NCBI GenBank assembly: GCA_928212115.1
Contig: CAKMRJ010002223.1
Span: forward strand, 311,171,963-311,235,962
Length of the DNA: 64,000 nucleotides
Source: Lactuca virosa
Taxonomy: Eukaryota > Streptophyta > Magnoliopsida > Asterales > Asteraceae
Direction: 5' to 3'
The position numbers were made by a program, and so were the translations under genes. Below are positions 11,003 to 21,701 of the stretch, piece by piece. The notes beneath the pieces are model-generated. The model was not told the DNA's origin. It searched no databases and saw only the letters and a list, made by a program, of their open reading frames with translations. Every line of letters begins with the position of its first letter. Position 1 is the first letter of the stretch.

Positions 11003-11899
11003 GCCCCATAACGAAGAACTCTGGCGCAGACGGGAAGATACTAAGGATCACAGCCGCAGGAGAGACTACGCCGGACCCACGTTGAAATACTAGGGCGTTT
11101 CGTTATAATAGACTTGTAAGCTGTTAAACACTAGTGGAACTCGAGTCTTGTCTTTTGCGAGATCCTGCCAGTTAAGGGGCTCTCGTGCTACGTATACTTG
11201 CTTTTGTAGTATACCTTATTCGCAGCAGTAGTCTTGTAGTAAACTAAAGTACTGAAACTCTGTTAAAGGTTGCACCGTTGTGTTTAGTTTGTAACATCTT
11301 TATGAACTAAGTCTAATGCCTCTTATTCCTAGTAGTCCGATATTTTCATATAACTTGAGAAAATCCTACCTTCACAATACCAGTCTCACACGTAAGTTCT
11401 TTTCTTCGAAATTGCCTTTCTAGCGAGGCCGTCATTCCAGAACTCCGAGGTACTCATGCGGAGAGTATCTTATGTTTCGTATCCTTCCCAAAGACACCTC
11501 AGCAAACCTCCCCGGAGTACCACTCGTACAGTACGTCAAGTTCAACCCGAAGACCCATACGGTTGATCTATTGCTGGAGAAGGTATACGCAAGGGTGGTA
11601 TATAATCAAGGTTCTACAGGCTTAGAATTAATGATTCCGCTTTAATTTCTTTTCCTTGTTTGGATGTGAGCTTAAAGAAGAATCATTTATTCGACTGCCT
11701 TTTTTCAGTCTTAATTATATATGACTCGTATACACGAAGCTGTGATTGATGAACCAAATATGACTTCTGATATGAACTTTAGGATGGAGACTGCCCAAGA
11801 CTACGAGTGATCGTACTGCCATACGGATAAACTTAGAATCCAATTAAATGCCTTCTCACCGATCGAGACAATAGATTCAGATAGAACAGAAAACTCCCA
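11003..11899 (+). other. Unassigned internal part of element A
   Basis: No frame with a recognisable domain. Protease would be expected here but I do not see a D-S-G motif. About 11636-11735 resembles positions 14945-15040 of the element's own LTR (shared TTCCTTGTTTGGATGTG), so LTR-derived sequence may have been captured internally. Confidence 0.45.
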
Positions 11900-12640
11900 G
11901 GATTACCTCCGCAACATCAAGTCGAAGTTAGGATCGACTTAGTTCCAGGGGCTACCCCAGCAGCCAAACCGCCCTATCGTCTAGCACCTGCATCGATGCA
12001 AGAACTGTCCGATCAACTTAACGAACTGCTCAACAAGGGATTTAAAAGACCAAGCTTCTCACCCTGGGGAACTCCGGCCTGGTTCGTCAAGAAGAAAGAC
12101 TGATCACTTCGTATGTGCGTCGACTACATCGAGCTCAACAAGCTTACCATCAAAAATTAGTACCCCTTTGCCCAGCATAGACGATTTAGTTGATCAACTG
12201 CAGAGAGCGAACTTCCTTTCAAAAGTCGATCCAAGATCCGGGTATCAACGACTACGAGTATGAAAGGAGGATGTTCCGAAGACAGCCTTCCTAACTTTTT
12301 ATGGGCACTACTAATTCGTAGTGATGCCGTTCGGATTAACAAACGCACCCGCAGTATTCATAGATTTAATGGATAAGGTGTGTCGTCCTTACTAGGATCA
12401 GTTCATCATTGTCTTGATCGATGATATACTTATCTACTCTCGTAGTAAGGAGGAGCATTGTCAACAGCTTCAACAGGTCTTGGAAACATTTCAATCAGAG
12501 AAGCTCTACGCGAAATTCTCTTAAATGCGAGTTTGGATTCGAAGGGTCAAATTCCTGTGTCACATTGTTAGTGAAAAGGGAATTCAAGTAGACACTTCCA
12601 AAATCCAGGGCTCAGTTGCATTTGGATGTAACGAGGTAAG
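11900..12640 (+). pseudogene. Reverse transcriptase remnant of element A
   Basis: With frame changes the minimum recognisable pieces are SIDDLVDQLQRANFLSKVD, RSGYQRL, FVVMPFGLTNAPAVFIDLMD, the catalytic-box region FIIVLIDDILIYS and EKLYAKFS. The two catalytic Asp of the box survive (LIDD, where related elements here have FIDD). Stops interrupt nearly every segment. Reverse transcriptase copies the element RNA, and this copy is dead. RNase H and the integrase core that should follow are deleted. Confidence 0.8.
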
Positions 12641-12750
12641 GTCATTACCTAAGCCTCTCATCAGTTAGAAACCCTCAAAAGCTAGCTATGAAATTCACGA
12701 TCTAGAGTTAGAGGGCATCATTAGAGAAGATCGTTCAGATTAGTGGACGA

Positions 12751-13071
12751 TTGAAAGCCTCTAATGACCGACAGAAAAGTTACGCAGGGCTTTTCGAGAT
12801 TCTCGCTAGAATCGACCCTGTAGCTTACAAACTTAACTTACCACGCGAACTCAGTAACGTACATCCTACTTCCCACGTCTCGAACTTGAAAAAGTGTCTG
12901 TCCGACGAGACTCTTGTAATCCCACTAGACGAAATCGAGATCAACGAGAACCTCAACTTCGTGGAAGAACCTGTAGAGATCATGGGCCGAGAGGTCAAGC
13001 AAACGAAACAAAGCCGTATCCCGATAGTGAAGGTTCGCTGGAACGCCAAGCGAGGACCTGAATTCACTTAG
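12751..13071 (+). pseudogene. Integrase C-terminal remnant of element A
   Basis: The frame reads GLFEILARIDPVAYKLNLP, ELSNVHPTSHVSNLKKCL and SRIPIVKVRWNAKRGPEFT, closely parallel to the C-terminus of element B at 40202-40639 (FEILARIGPVAYKLQLPREL and VKVRWNAQRGPELTWERE). The tail with WNAKRGPE resembles the chromodomain-like end of plant chromovirus integrases. The core domain is absent, showing a large internal deletion around 12640-12780. Confidence 0.82.
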
Positions 13072-13174
13072 GGAGCAAGAGGATCAGATGAAATTGAAAT
13101 ATCCCCATCTATTCGTGTAGTTAATTGTAACTACTTTATTTGCTTAAACTCTAATTTCGGGACGAAATTCCCTC

Positions 13175-13188
13175 TAACGGGGGAATGA
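13175..13188 (+). promoter_or_regulatory. Polypurine tract of element A
   Basis: TAACGGGGGAATGA adjoins the LTR start TGTGACAAATTG. Element B has the similar TAACGGGGGGATGA on its minus strand. Confidence 0.85.
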
Positions 13189-13390
13189 TGTGACAAATTG
13201 AAATTTCCATTCGTACAAACCCTACGGTCAAGCACTTCAAATAAAAGTCAAATACTTTTCTGCTAAATTTTAGCAGGTTTAAAGTCCGTTTGAGTGTTTT
13301 AAGGCTTAGTACTTCAGGAGATAACAGGAGAGAGGATACCCTAGGGTTTATTGTGCATTGATAAAGTCTCAAAACTCCAAGAGTTTGGAG

Positions 13391-14190
13391 TTTACGGCCC
13401 AAACATGGTGTTTACGGCCGTAAACTCTAAGGAGTATAAATATGACACTAAGTCATTTTTATCACTTTTTCACATTTTCAAGACTAGAACCATTTCTCTC
13501 TCAAGTATCATCCAAAGTTTCTTCAAAATCTTCAAGAAAGTAAGTGTTTTCCTCCTTCATTAGTTGTTCTCTACCTTAATCTAGTGATCTTACATGATTT
13601 CATCCATGAAATCATTCCATTTGTGTAGATCTTCAAGTGTTCTTCATTTCACCAAGAACACCAAGAACACACACTAGTGTTCTTGGACTTTAAACACTCT
13701 TACAAGCTTCCTATAAGTAAGTACCCTCCTCCTAACTAGTTACTTACTTAGAATACTTGTTAAACCATTGGAAAACATCAAAAATCCCCAAGAACACATG
13801 GGTTTACGGTCAAGGGATCTCCTTGAACCGTAAACACCATCAAGTGGTGTATAAGTACCACCAACACCTTCTAGGGCTTAGATATTGGACTAGAACCTTG
13901 CATGCAAGAGCTAAAGACCCCAAAACACGAAATGGTAGGAGTTACCACGAGTTTACGGCCGTAAACTCATGGGTTTACGACCGTAAACTCCAAGGGAGTG
14001 GTCCAAGAACCGTAAACTCCAATAAAGGGCCATTTTGAGCCCTAGTCCCTTCCTAAACCTTGAATACAAGTTTAGAACACTTCCTTGAGGGGTATAAGAC
14101 CTTAAATCACATAATGGTACAACTTACCATGAGTTTACGGCCGTAAACTCATGGGGGAATGACCATGGGCCGTAAACTCATGTGTTGTTA
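13391..14190 (+). repeat. GTTTACGGCCGTAAAC palindrome array in U3 of LTR A
   Basis: Full or partial copies of the 16-bp palindrome occur near 13410, 13949, 13972 and 14131, with half-copies near 13392, 13802, 14008 and 14168, several followed by CTCATGGG or CTCCAA. They lie upstream of the presumed transcription start. They could be protein-binding sites or foldback structures; the sequence alone does not say which. Confidence 0.75.
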
Positions 14191-14438
14191 CCATATGGGA
14201 AGTAAACACCAATGTGAGGCCATACTCTCTTTAGATACAACCCTTTAGTACTCCTAGCACTTGAATCAAAGTGTTATCCACATATTAGGGTGTCTTTACT
14301 TGATAAGTTGGTTGTTACATGACTAATTGGATACATATATGTATCATTACATGTTAAATAGGATCCGTGTGTGTGTTCAAGTCCTCACTTGACAATTAGC
14401 ATCCTATTCGACACTTCCATCCAAATCGCTCACTACAG

Positions 14439-16031
14439 GTGAGTTCATACCCCTTAATTAACCTTTTAATTGTTTTTAAATGCTTTTAAGGGGGGGGAAT
14501 ACAAGTTGAATCATGATAGTTATTATATCAATCACATGTGATTAATAACTATCAAATTATGGAATTAGTACACTTATAGCTGTTTTACCAAGCAAACTAC
14601 TTCAAAATGAGTTCCCGAACGCTTTTACACGTTAAACTCTTTATCAAACCTATTTTCTAAATTACACCTTTCCTTTCAAATTTTGTTATAACTATGTTTC
14701 AAACAAAGGTTTTCATGTACTTCGAACTATGTTCCAAATAAGGGATTTCTTATACTTTAAACTGTTTATATCAGACAAACTGCTTTTAAATCGTTTTATA
14801 AATTGACATCAAGTCATCAAGTCTTATTATTAAACTTTTCAAATGTTTTACAAAACTTCTTTTAAACTTTTATATTGTCAAATGCATGCCTATATATGTA
14901 TAGTTATATAAGTAATGTTTAAAGGACTTAGGACTACTAACCCGCTTTAATTCCTTTTCCTTGTTTGGATGTGGCCTTAGGGTATCGGTTATTTGTCCGA
15001 ATGTCGTCTAATTATTAGTTATATATTATGTATACATATATAGACATAAAAGTTCTATCAGTCAGTTCATTACCTTTGGGTACAAAGGCATACTTTTTTC
15101 ATACATATACATACATTACTAGTAACTATAATAGGTATAGTTGGGAGATACTAATTACTATTCCTAGTACAAGGAATCACACAGGAGTCAGATCATTCAT
15201 GAGTCAATACAAATATACTACACTATATGAAGAGACACTATTACATACTATATGAAGAGACACTATTACATACTATATGAAGAGACACTATTGTATACTA
15301 TATGAAGATGCACTAGTACATACACTACTCCCCACGGGACTGACCATTCTACACCTGGAGTCTGCATTTCATTCATTTAGACTCTCCGAGGCGTATTGTT
15401 CATTTAATACCACCTGGAGTATGCATTTCATTCATTTAGACTCTCCGAGGCGTATTGTTCATTTAATACCACCTGGAGTCTGCATTTCATTCATTTAGAC
15501 TCTCCGAGGCGTATTGTTCATTTAATACAACCTGGAGTCTGCATTTCATTCATTTAGACTCTCCGAGGCGTATTGTTCATTTAATACCACCTGGAGTCTG
15601 CATTTCATTCATTTAGACTCTCCGAGGCGTATTGTTCATTTAATACCACCTGGAGTCTGTGTTTTAATCAATTTATAGCCAGCAGTGTCACTGCTGAGAT
15701 AAAATATTATTTTCCCTATTACAGTTACTTTGTGATTTTATCACATACACATTTATGTATAACTATATTTAGATAATAATAGTTATACAGGGGAAAAACC
15801 TTAATTTTTGCAGAAGTGCAAACCTTCAAAACAGTCGGATCTTGATAGAAGACTGCTTTTTATACTAGTAGGAAATATGGGATTTTCTAGGGTTTTCATA
15901 CTTATACAAACTTTTCATAAAACGTTTACAACTCTTTTCTTTACAGTTTTACAAATCAATGACACTAAAATACTTATGAATTCACCAACTTAAATGCTGA
16001 TCTACACTTTCAAAATAACTTGTATTCTCAG
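14439..16031 (+). other. Putative leader intron within LTR A
   Basis: Donor CAG|GTGAGT (GT at 14439) and acceptor TTCTCAG|G (AG at 16030-16031), with a branch-like CTGAT about 35 bases before the acceptor and a pyrimidine-leaning stretch between. The same three signals occur in element B and the solo LTR. This is inference from splice-site consensus; no transcript is available. Confidence 0.45.
15352..15646 (+). repeat. 59-bp tandem repeat, five full copies, in 3' LTR A
   Basis: Units start at 15352, 15411, 15470, 15529 and 15588, with a partial unit from 15647. The 5' LTR has three. Confidence 0.93.
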
Positions 16032-16349
16032 GTCACCAGTAGACAAGTACGATGACCAGGTTTTGAGAAGACGGAGCAGCCAAGACTCGTCTTTTATTTT
16101 GATATCTTATTATCATGTCTTATACCATGAAAAAACACACATGTATTAAAATTTTACTATTAATGCAATGGATGATGTTGTTGCTTGTTTACTACTTTAC
16201 ACTGTTGTGATACTTTACATGACGTCCTCCGCCCCAGAACGTTTCCGCCGTTCTTAGTTTTGGGGTGTGACATTTTATTTTTTTATAAAAGTTTTTGGGT
16301 ATTGGACTTTATGATTGTGGATTGCGGCCCATAAAAATTTTGGTCCAGG

Positions 16350-16357
16350 TATATAAA
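16350..16357 (+). promoter_or_regulatory. TATA box of element E gene
   Basis: TATATAAA lies about 75 bases before a CT-repeat leader (about 16420-16440) and 444 bases before the ATG, which fits a plant RNA polymerase II promoter. Confidence 0.55.
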
Positions 16358-16487
16358 GGAATGGACTCAGCCGAAAACCCTCTATTCCTCATTATCTTCT
16401 TCCTGGCCGTAAACTCTCTCGTTTCTCTCTCTCTCTCTCTAAACTTTTTTCGTAAGTTTTGGTGAAATTGATCCGATAACTTCAAAG

Positions 16488-16787
16488 GTATGCCATTTCC
16501 AACCACAGATATGCAAATCTCGCATCAAACCGACATGATTTCAAGCTTTAATCGAAGAAAAACTAACTGTCGGCGGCGTTTACGGCCAAGGGCAGTTTAC
16601 GGCCAATGGCAGTTCATGGCCAATGGCAGTTCACGGCCAAGGCTGTTTACGGCCAAGGCTGTTCACGGCCAAGGCTGTTCACGACCAAGGCTGTTTACGG
16701 CCAAGACTGTTTACGGCCAAGACTGTTTACAGCCAAATTTTTAATATTTGAATACGTTGTTTTCTAATTTGGCTTGTTTGATTGCAG
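16488..16787 (+). other. Putative 5'-UTR intron of element E
   Basis: Donor AAG|GTATGC at 16488 and acceptor TTGATTGCAG ending at 16787 bracket 300 bases. The ATG of the long frame follows seven bases later. A 16-17-bp tandem array fills its middle. Confidence 0.5.
16577..16738 (+). repeat. 16-17-bp tandem repeat, ten copies (GTTTACGGCCAAGGCT)
   Basis: Ten consecutive units vary as GTTTACGGCCAATGGCA, GTTCACGGCCAAGGCT and GTTTACGGCCAAGACT. The GTTTACGGCC core equals the half-site of the palindromes in LTR A and reappears in the LTR of E at 19609-19680. Confidence 0.88.
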
Positions 16788-16793
16788 ATTCAA

Positions 16794-19495
16794 ATGACAG
16801 AGCTCAATTTTGCTGACAGTCACAATCTAGCTATCATCCTGGCTGATTCTCCGGCTGCTCACGGAGAATTCAAGTCTAAGATGCATGGATTGCGAGAGTG
16901 TTTCTTATCTACGACATTGACTGTCAATCCAAACATTTATCAAGGATTGATTAAAGATTTCTGGAAGTCTGCATCGGTGAAGAAAGGAAGTGATGGAGCT
17001 ATTTGTGTTGAGGCTCTTGTCAACAACTGCAAAATCATCATCAATAAGTAGTTCATCAGAAGTACGCTCAAAATTGACGATTAATCAACCCCCTCCTCTG
17101 AGATCGAGATTTCCCATGTTCAAGAGTTTCTTACCAAAATGGGATATGAAGGTGTCTTCCCTCCAATCATAAAGAAGTTATTGCCACCGTTCTGGAGATT
17201 TTTAGCTCATGTCTTCGTGAGCTGCATTTCCGGAAGAAAATCTGGCGCATATGAGATATCTCTAAGAAACACTGGTGCCATCATGCTCTGGCTGCAAGAC
17301 TGAATTTCAACTTCTCAATGTTCATTCTCGAAGAACTGATTACAAACATCAAAGGAAAAACTAGGGATAGGTTCTTCTTGTAACTTAGGTTCATTCAAGT
17401 ATTCATTGATGAACAATTTCCCGATATGGCTAAAGATGGAGAAATCCTCGACATGAAGTCTTTGGGGCCACACACCGTCGGATTGATAAAGAAAAACCGA
17501 AAGGGAAAAATAACTTTTCAAGGAAAGTTCCCCTTGGTGAGGCCTGTTTGCCGATTCAAGTGAGGCATCTGAGTCTCATGTCTCTTCTGATCGAGTGACT
17601 TCTGAAGATGATATTTTTTCTGAAGACGACGTCATTCCGATTTCTGATCACGAAGATGATGAAGCCACTCCTGCTGCCTTTGTAGCTGAAGAGCATGACC
17701 TTCACTCTGTACAAGTTGAGAGTGAATTTAACGAAGAAAATGATTCCTTTGAGGACTTGGATCTTTCGGGCTTTGAAAAGGATGATATTCTCTTGAATCT
17801 TGGAGAAAATGCAAACCTCTTGTCAAATGAGGATCTTGATTCTTTCTTTGACACTATCCATGATGTTGCCCATCCAGCAACGGAGATAAAGGAGTCAGAA
17901 GACGTTTTTGAGACTCCGCCTCCTTCCCCAAAACAACTGGCCGAAACCTCAACTCCTAAGGAGACATCTTTGAGCCAGCAGTAAGTGAACCTCTGACAAC
18001 TCAGACCTCCTCGCCTTCATTGAAGAGAAGAAGACTTGATCCTAAACCAGGTGTATTCGTGCCTGATCTATCTCATGGCCTGTTAACTCCACCATTTACT
18101 ACTTCCGTTGCTATTTCACCTATTCCATCCAATGAAGGTCCTAGCACATTTTATGAAGCTGGTGGTTCATCTGTTCCTTAAGGATCCTCTCCTCTCAGGC
18201 CTCGTCACGGCATTGTCTCTGAGAGACTCGCTCTACATTTGGCCCATGAATAAAGCTCAATGCCTTCCTCCCGAGCTAAGGGAATATTTATTGAGGAAGG
18301 CCACTCAAAAGAGGATGATCCCACCATACTTGGACTTCAAAAAGAAATCGGGGTGCTTAATCAGAAAAATATTGAGCTTGATATCTGGGTGGCTGATCTT
18401 GAAGTTGAAAAGGCCCAACTCAAAATTCAGGTTGCTGATCTTGAAGCAGATAGAGTTCTGAAAACAAAGCAAATTTCTGATCTGCAAACTCACATGGGAA
18501 AGTTGACTGCATGTTACTTTGATTTGAAGGAGAAGCTGACAGAGGAACTTGACGACAAGTTCAATTCATCTGTTCGACATCTCAATGCTGGCCAGCCTTC
18601 TTCTCAACAAGTTGAAGAACCCCTTGTTGACCCGCCTGCTCAAAGAAGAACTACAATTGTCGATCGATTCGATAAGGAACCAGCTCAAGCACCAAGTGTT
18701 GTTGCACTCAAACGTGCCAAGTTAGCAGCTTCTAGCAAGAAAAAGCAACTTCTCTTCAAGAAATCTTCTGATCAAAATGCTCCAGGAAATAAACCCACTA
18801 TCACCGTCACTAATCTTGAACAGAAGAAATTTGGTCACAAGTATGGTGACAGATCGGCAATTATGTCATGGGGCTTCCATCACAGACTTAACATGTGGAT
18901 TGTAAAGTGCAAAAGCAAAAATGTGGAGTACTACAAAGATTTCCATGATTTCCATTCATGGACAAGAGTGGATCTCTCAGAATTATCCAGTGCTCCTTTT
19001 TAAAATCCATCAGGTGATCCAAAGGCTTCGCATTTCAAGCTATTCTTGGAGGATCAAGTAAAGAAGGGATTCCCTGGCATGAAGACTGCTGAGTCTTTCA
19101 TCAAAAGCTTCCCTAAAGTGCTGGATCCCAAGACCAACAAGCCTTTTCAGACTATCATGTGGCCGCCAACAAATCAAGTCAGACAAGTTCCTATGCTGCA
19201 GACCTTCAATGATGGATCTCTCAAAGACATGCATTACTGGGTCTATGATGAAACTACTGCGTCTGCTGTCATCAAGTTCCAAGATGGCTGCTTTCGCCTA
19301 TACGACAAACAATACCTACTTTAATTTGGGAGGTGGGATATTCATCATCTGGTCCTGCATCAGATCAAGGTTGTTGAAGACATTTTCGAGCCTGCTGCGA
19401 AAGAGTACACATCATTGGTTTCCGAGATTATTGCTAAGGAGATGTGGCAAGGGGCAATGGGAGGGTCCGATGTTCTTGTAATTGAGAAAGACTGA
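16794..19495 (+). pseudogene. Gag-like repeat-encoded protein, frameshifted
   Basis: The ATG at 16794 gives MTELNFADSHNLAIIL and YQGLIKDFWKSASVK, which I recognise as the N-terminus of a repeat-encoded protein family of composites (resembling the 'putative plant transposon protein' domain). It stops at 17051, continues in another frame (VQEFLTKMGYEGVFPP), then as a Glu/Asp-rich region (17595-17984), a coiled coil with IQVADLEADRVLKTKQISDL (18260-18560), a basic linker, and a C-terminal domain (MSWGFHHRLNMWIVKC to 19003, VKKGFPGMKTAESF to 19324, DIHHLVLHQIKVVEDIFEPA to the stop at 19493). At least four frameshifts or stops interrupt it. No enzymatic residues are evident; a structural Gag role is inferred from the layout. 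Confidence 0.65.
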
Positions 19496-19526
19496 GTTTC
19501 AGCTAGCCCCAAACCAAGGGGGAGAT

Positions 19527-19894
19527 TGAAGGGTCCATGTTATGGTTTGGGCTAGGCTTTGGATGTAATAGGTCATTTAGCATTGTAATAGAAGTATTTT
19601 GGTATGTTTACAGCCAAGAGTATGTTTACGGCCGTAAACATGTTTACGGCCATGACCATGTTTACGGCCATGACCAGTTTAAAGTCAGGTCTTCTTTACT
19701 ATATATAGGACCAGTCTAAGTCAGTTAGTAGTTGTTGATTCATAGCAGTTTGCGGTCAATCAGAGTTGTACCAGACGTTTCATTAATACAAACGTGTGCA
19801 AACTTTGATTCATCATTCTTCTACTCAATTCTCTTCTTATTTGATTGTTAGATTGCTTGATCACTAGTTAAGATCTTGTTTCTAGGACCTTACA
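19527..19894 (+). repeat. 3' LTR of element E (368 bp)
   Basis: It begins TGAAGGGTCC after the purine tract AAGGGGGAGAT and ends GGACCTTACA, near-perfect inverted ends. A TATA-like CTATATATAG lies near 19700. GTTTACGGCC copies occupy 19609-19680. No second copy is seen in the window, so LTR status rests on ends and position. Confidence 0.65.
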
Positions 19895-20032
19895 TTTAAA
19901 TATTTAGAGGTATAATTTTGAAGTAAAAAATGAAGCAAGAATTTCTAACAGATGGGTAATTTAAAGTTCAGTGGGTAGATTTCTAGCCATTGGGAAGGGT
20001 CAAATCACCTTTCTACCTTTCATTGATTCCCG

Positions 20033-20040
20033 TATAAATA
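20033..20040 (+). promoter_or_regulatory. TATA box of the opposing gene in element F
   Basis: TATAAATA stands 118 bases before the ATG at 20159. A possible donor AAG|GTAG lies at 20111 in the leader. Confidence 0.5.
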
Positions 20041-20158
20041 AGATATGGAGGTCTTCAATTTCATCTTACTCTTAATTTTTCTTCTGGAAGTTCATCGAAC
20101 ATCATCGAAGGTAGTATTTTTATTCGTTTTGTCCTTCTTAGTTTTCTTTTTCTTAAAA

Positions 20159-21701
20159 ATGACCAAGAAACGAGCTTGTTCTCGTGCAAACATCATAACT
20201 ATACCTGATAATGATTTCGTATATTAGAAGCTCCTTTCCTATGAGGAAACTTGTACCTTCGATGACAATAGTATTGAAGATTTGAGTTTGATTGGAACCT
20301 TTCCTGGTAGTACTATCTTCAAGCCTTTCGATGTTAGGATCCAACCTAATTTTATTTCTTCTATTTGGGTTTTTCCTGAGTATCCCTTTACCTTAGACCT
20401 TGCATATCCCTTTTTCGGGATCATTTCTGAATTTTTTGAAATCACCAATATTCATATATTCAAGCCATGTCATCGGTTTGGAGGATCCTTTATTGGATTG
20501 ACAATCTGAATCGCTCCATGGGTGTCAACATTGGTCTAAATGAATTAGCTTATGTTTATGACCTTTCTACCTTTGGAAACTCATGCTTTTTGTTGAAAGT
20601 TAAAACCAACAGATCACCTCTTTTACTAAAATCCAAGCATAAAGATGGTGCTTTGAAAGGAAGATATTTTTTCGTAAAATGTGACTCGATTCCTGGTGGA
20701 GATCTTTTACCTCAATCATGGGTTAAAAAGGGTAGGGTTTCGTATTTTCATATTGAGGATCCTAATATTCACACTTCTTATTTTGTTTAATTTTTTGCAG
20801 CTTTCAAGTTTGACAAATTAGCACCGACGGTAGGATCGGGGACTTCCTTGCTCTGCCCGAGGCTGTCAGGACATTCAAGCTCGATCCTTCTAGTCATCAA
20901 GAAAGTTAACAGTTATCATCCCTATGGCTACCGGTAGGGATCCTTGAACACTTTTATCTTTAGTCTTTGATAAATTATTAAAACTTATTTGGCTTTCGCT
21001 GGATCCAAAGCCACACGTACCAGTGCTCATGTCTCCCTTTCTGATCTTGATATGGATGTGTTAAGTAGCTGGATATTTTTGAAGAAAGACAAAATTAACT
21101 CCTCCTTTGCCCCAAATAAAGGCCCAGCCCACATTGATCTGACTATGAAGACTCCGGGATCCCGAAAGAGGAAAGCTCTTGAAGCTACAAATTTGAACTT
21201 GGAAAATCTTGGAGCTGATGCTGGTCTCCTTTTCTCAAGTTGTAGGTATTAGTGTTCCTTTTGTTTCTTACACTTTGTCGTTCGCTCTTTTTGATGTAAC
21301 TCTTGCTCCAGGTCTTTGATCGTGTCTCTATAGACTTGAGGATACACACTGAAAAGGCTGAAGAAGCTTTAAGAGAACAAGAGAAAATGTTGAAGGCGAC
21401 CAAGGAGGATCTCCTGAGACGAGCGAAGCTCCTGAGCAAGGAAAAGGCTGATAAAGAGGAGAAACATGATGCAGAGAAGGCATAGGTGATCGTCGAAGTG
21501 AAAGCTAACACAGTCATGGCTGTTTGGGAGGCCAAGATCAAACTAGCTGAAAATGTGGCCAACACAGGATCATGGAATTTATTTGGTTGGCGTGAAACCC
21601 TCGCTGAATTAAATGGAGAATATGTCAAGACCAGCGATGATCCAGAGGAGGCGAATAAGGAGAAGAAGAGCTCAGGTGATGATGACCATGCTACGGTCTA
21701 G
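20159..21701 (+). pseudogene. Opposing ORF of element F (putative gypsy-type transposase family)
   Basis: ATG at 20159 gives MTKKRACSRANIITIPD, a TAG at 20225, then in the same frame DLSLIGTFPGSTIFKPFD and WVFPEYPFTLDLAYPFF. A frameshift near 20460 leads to VWRILYWIDNLNRS and GRYFFVKCDSIPGGDLLPQS (to 20790). This matches the plant family named 'putative gypsy type transposon' (PF04195). Later exons appear to begin after TTTTTTGCAG (20800) and after TTGCTCCAG (21311), the second joining a coiled coil (RIHTEKAEEALREQEKM) and the tail GSWNLFGWRETLAELNGEY. One stop (21483) lies in the last part. No catalytic residues are known to me for this family; despite its name its function is unclear. Confidence 0.72.

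Larger units (their letters stand above)
1..16272 (+). mobile_element. Ty3/gypsy element A (chromovirus-like), deleted and interrupted
   Basis: The element enters from the left window edge and ends at TGTGACA at 16272. Positions 1-1117 repeat 15039-16272, which identifies them as the end of the 5' LTR and the 3' LTR. After the 5' LTR come a primer-binding site, an extra ORF, a gag remnant and, beyond a nested copia element (3611-10997), remnants of reverse transcriptase and the integrase C-terminus, then a polypurine tract and the 3' LTR. Capsid, protease, RNase H and most of integrase are missing or unrecognisable, so the copy is non-autonomous. Its LTR ends and integrase tail resemble those of element B, so the two belong to related families. 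The target duplication cannot be read because the left end lies outside. Confidence 0.9.
13189..16272 (+). repeat. 3' LTR of element A (3,084 bp)
   Basis: It starts TGTGACAAATTG and ends GGTGTGACA. In order it holds a U3 part rich in GTTTACGGCCGTAAAC palindromes (13391-14190), a donor-like CAGGTGAGT (14436-14444), a run of eight G before AATACAAG, a 25-bp array, a 59-bp array, and a branch and acceptor set ending at 16031. The last 1.23 kb match the window's first 1.12 kb. Confidence 0.92.
16273..19894 (+). mobile_element. Element E: gag-like pseudogene plus one short LTR
   Basis: Downstream of LTR A lies a gene-like unit: TATA box near 16350, CT-rich leader, a likely 5'-UTR intron (16488-16787), a broken gag-like reading frame (16794-19495), the tract AAGGGGGAGAT and a 368-bp LTR. 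No matching 5' LTR, primer site or pol is visible, so E is truncated, recombined or a non-autonomous type. Its left border is simply the end of element A. Confidence 0.6.

Noticed and set aside
20282..20448. Minus-strand frames over the opposing gene of element F
   Set aside because: Shadows of the plus-strand PF04195-like coding, which has the recognisable motifs.
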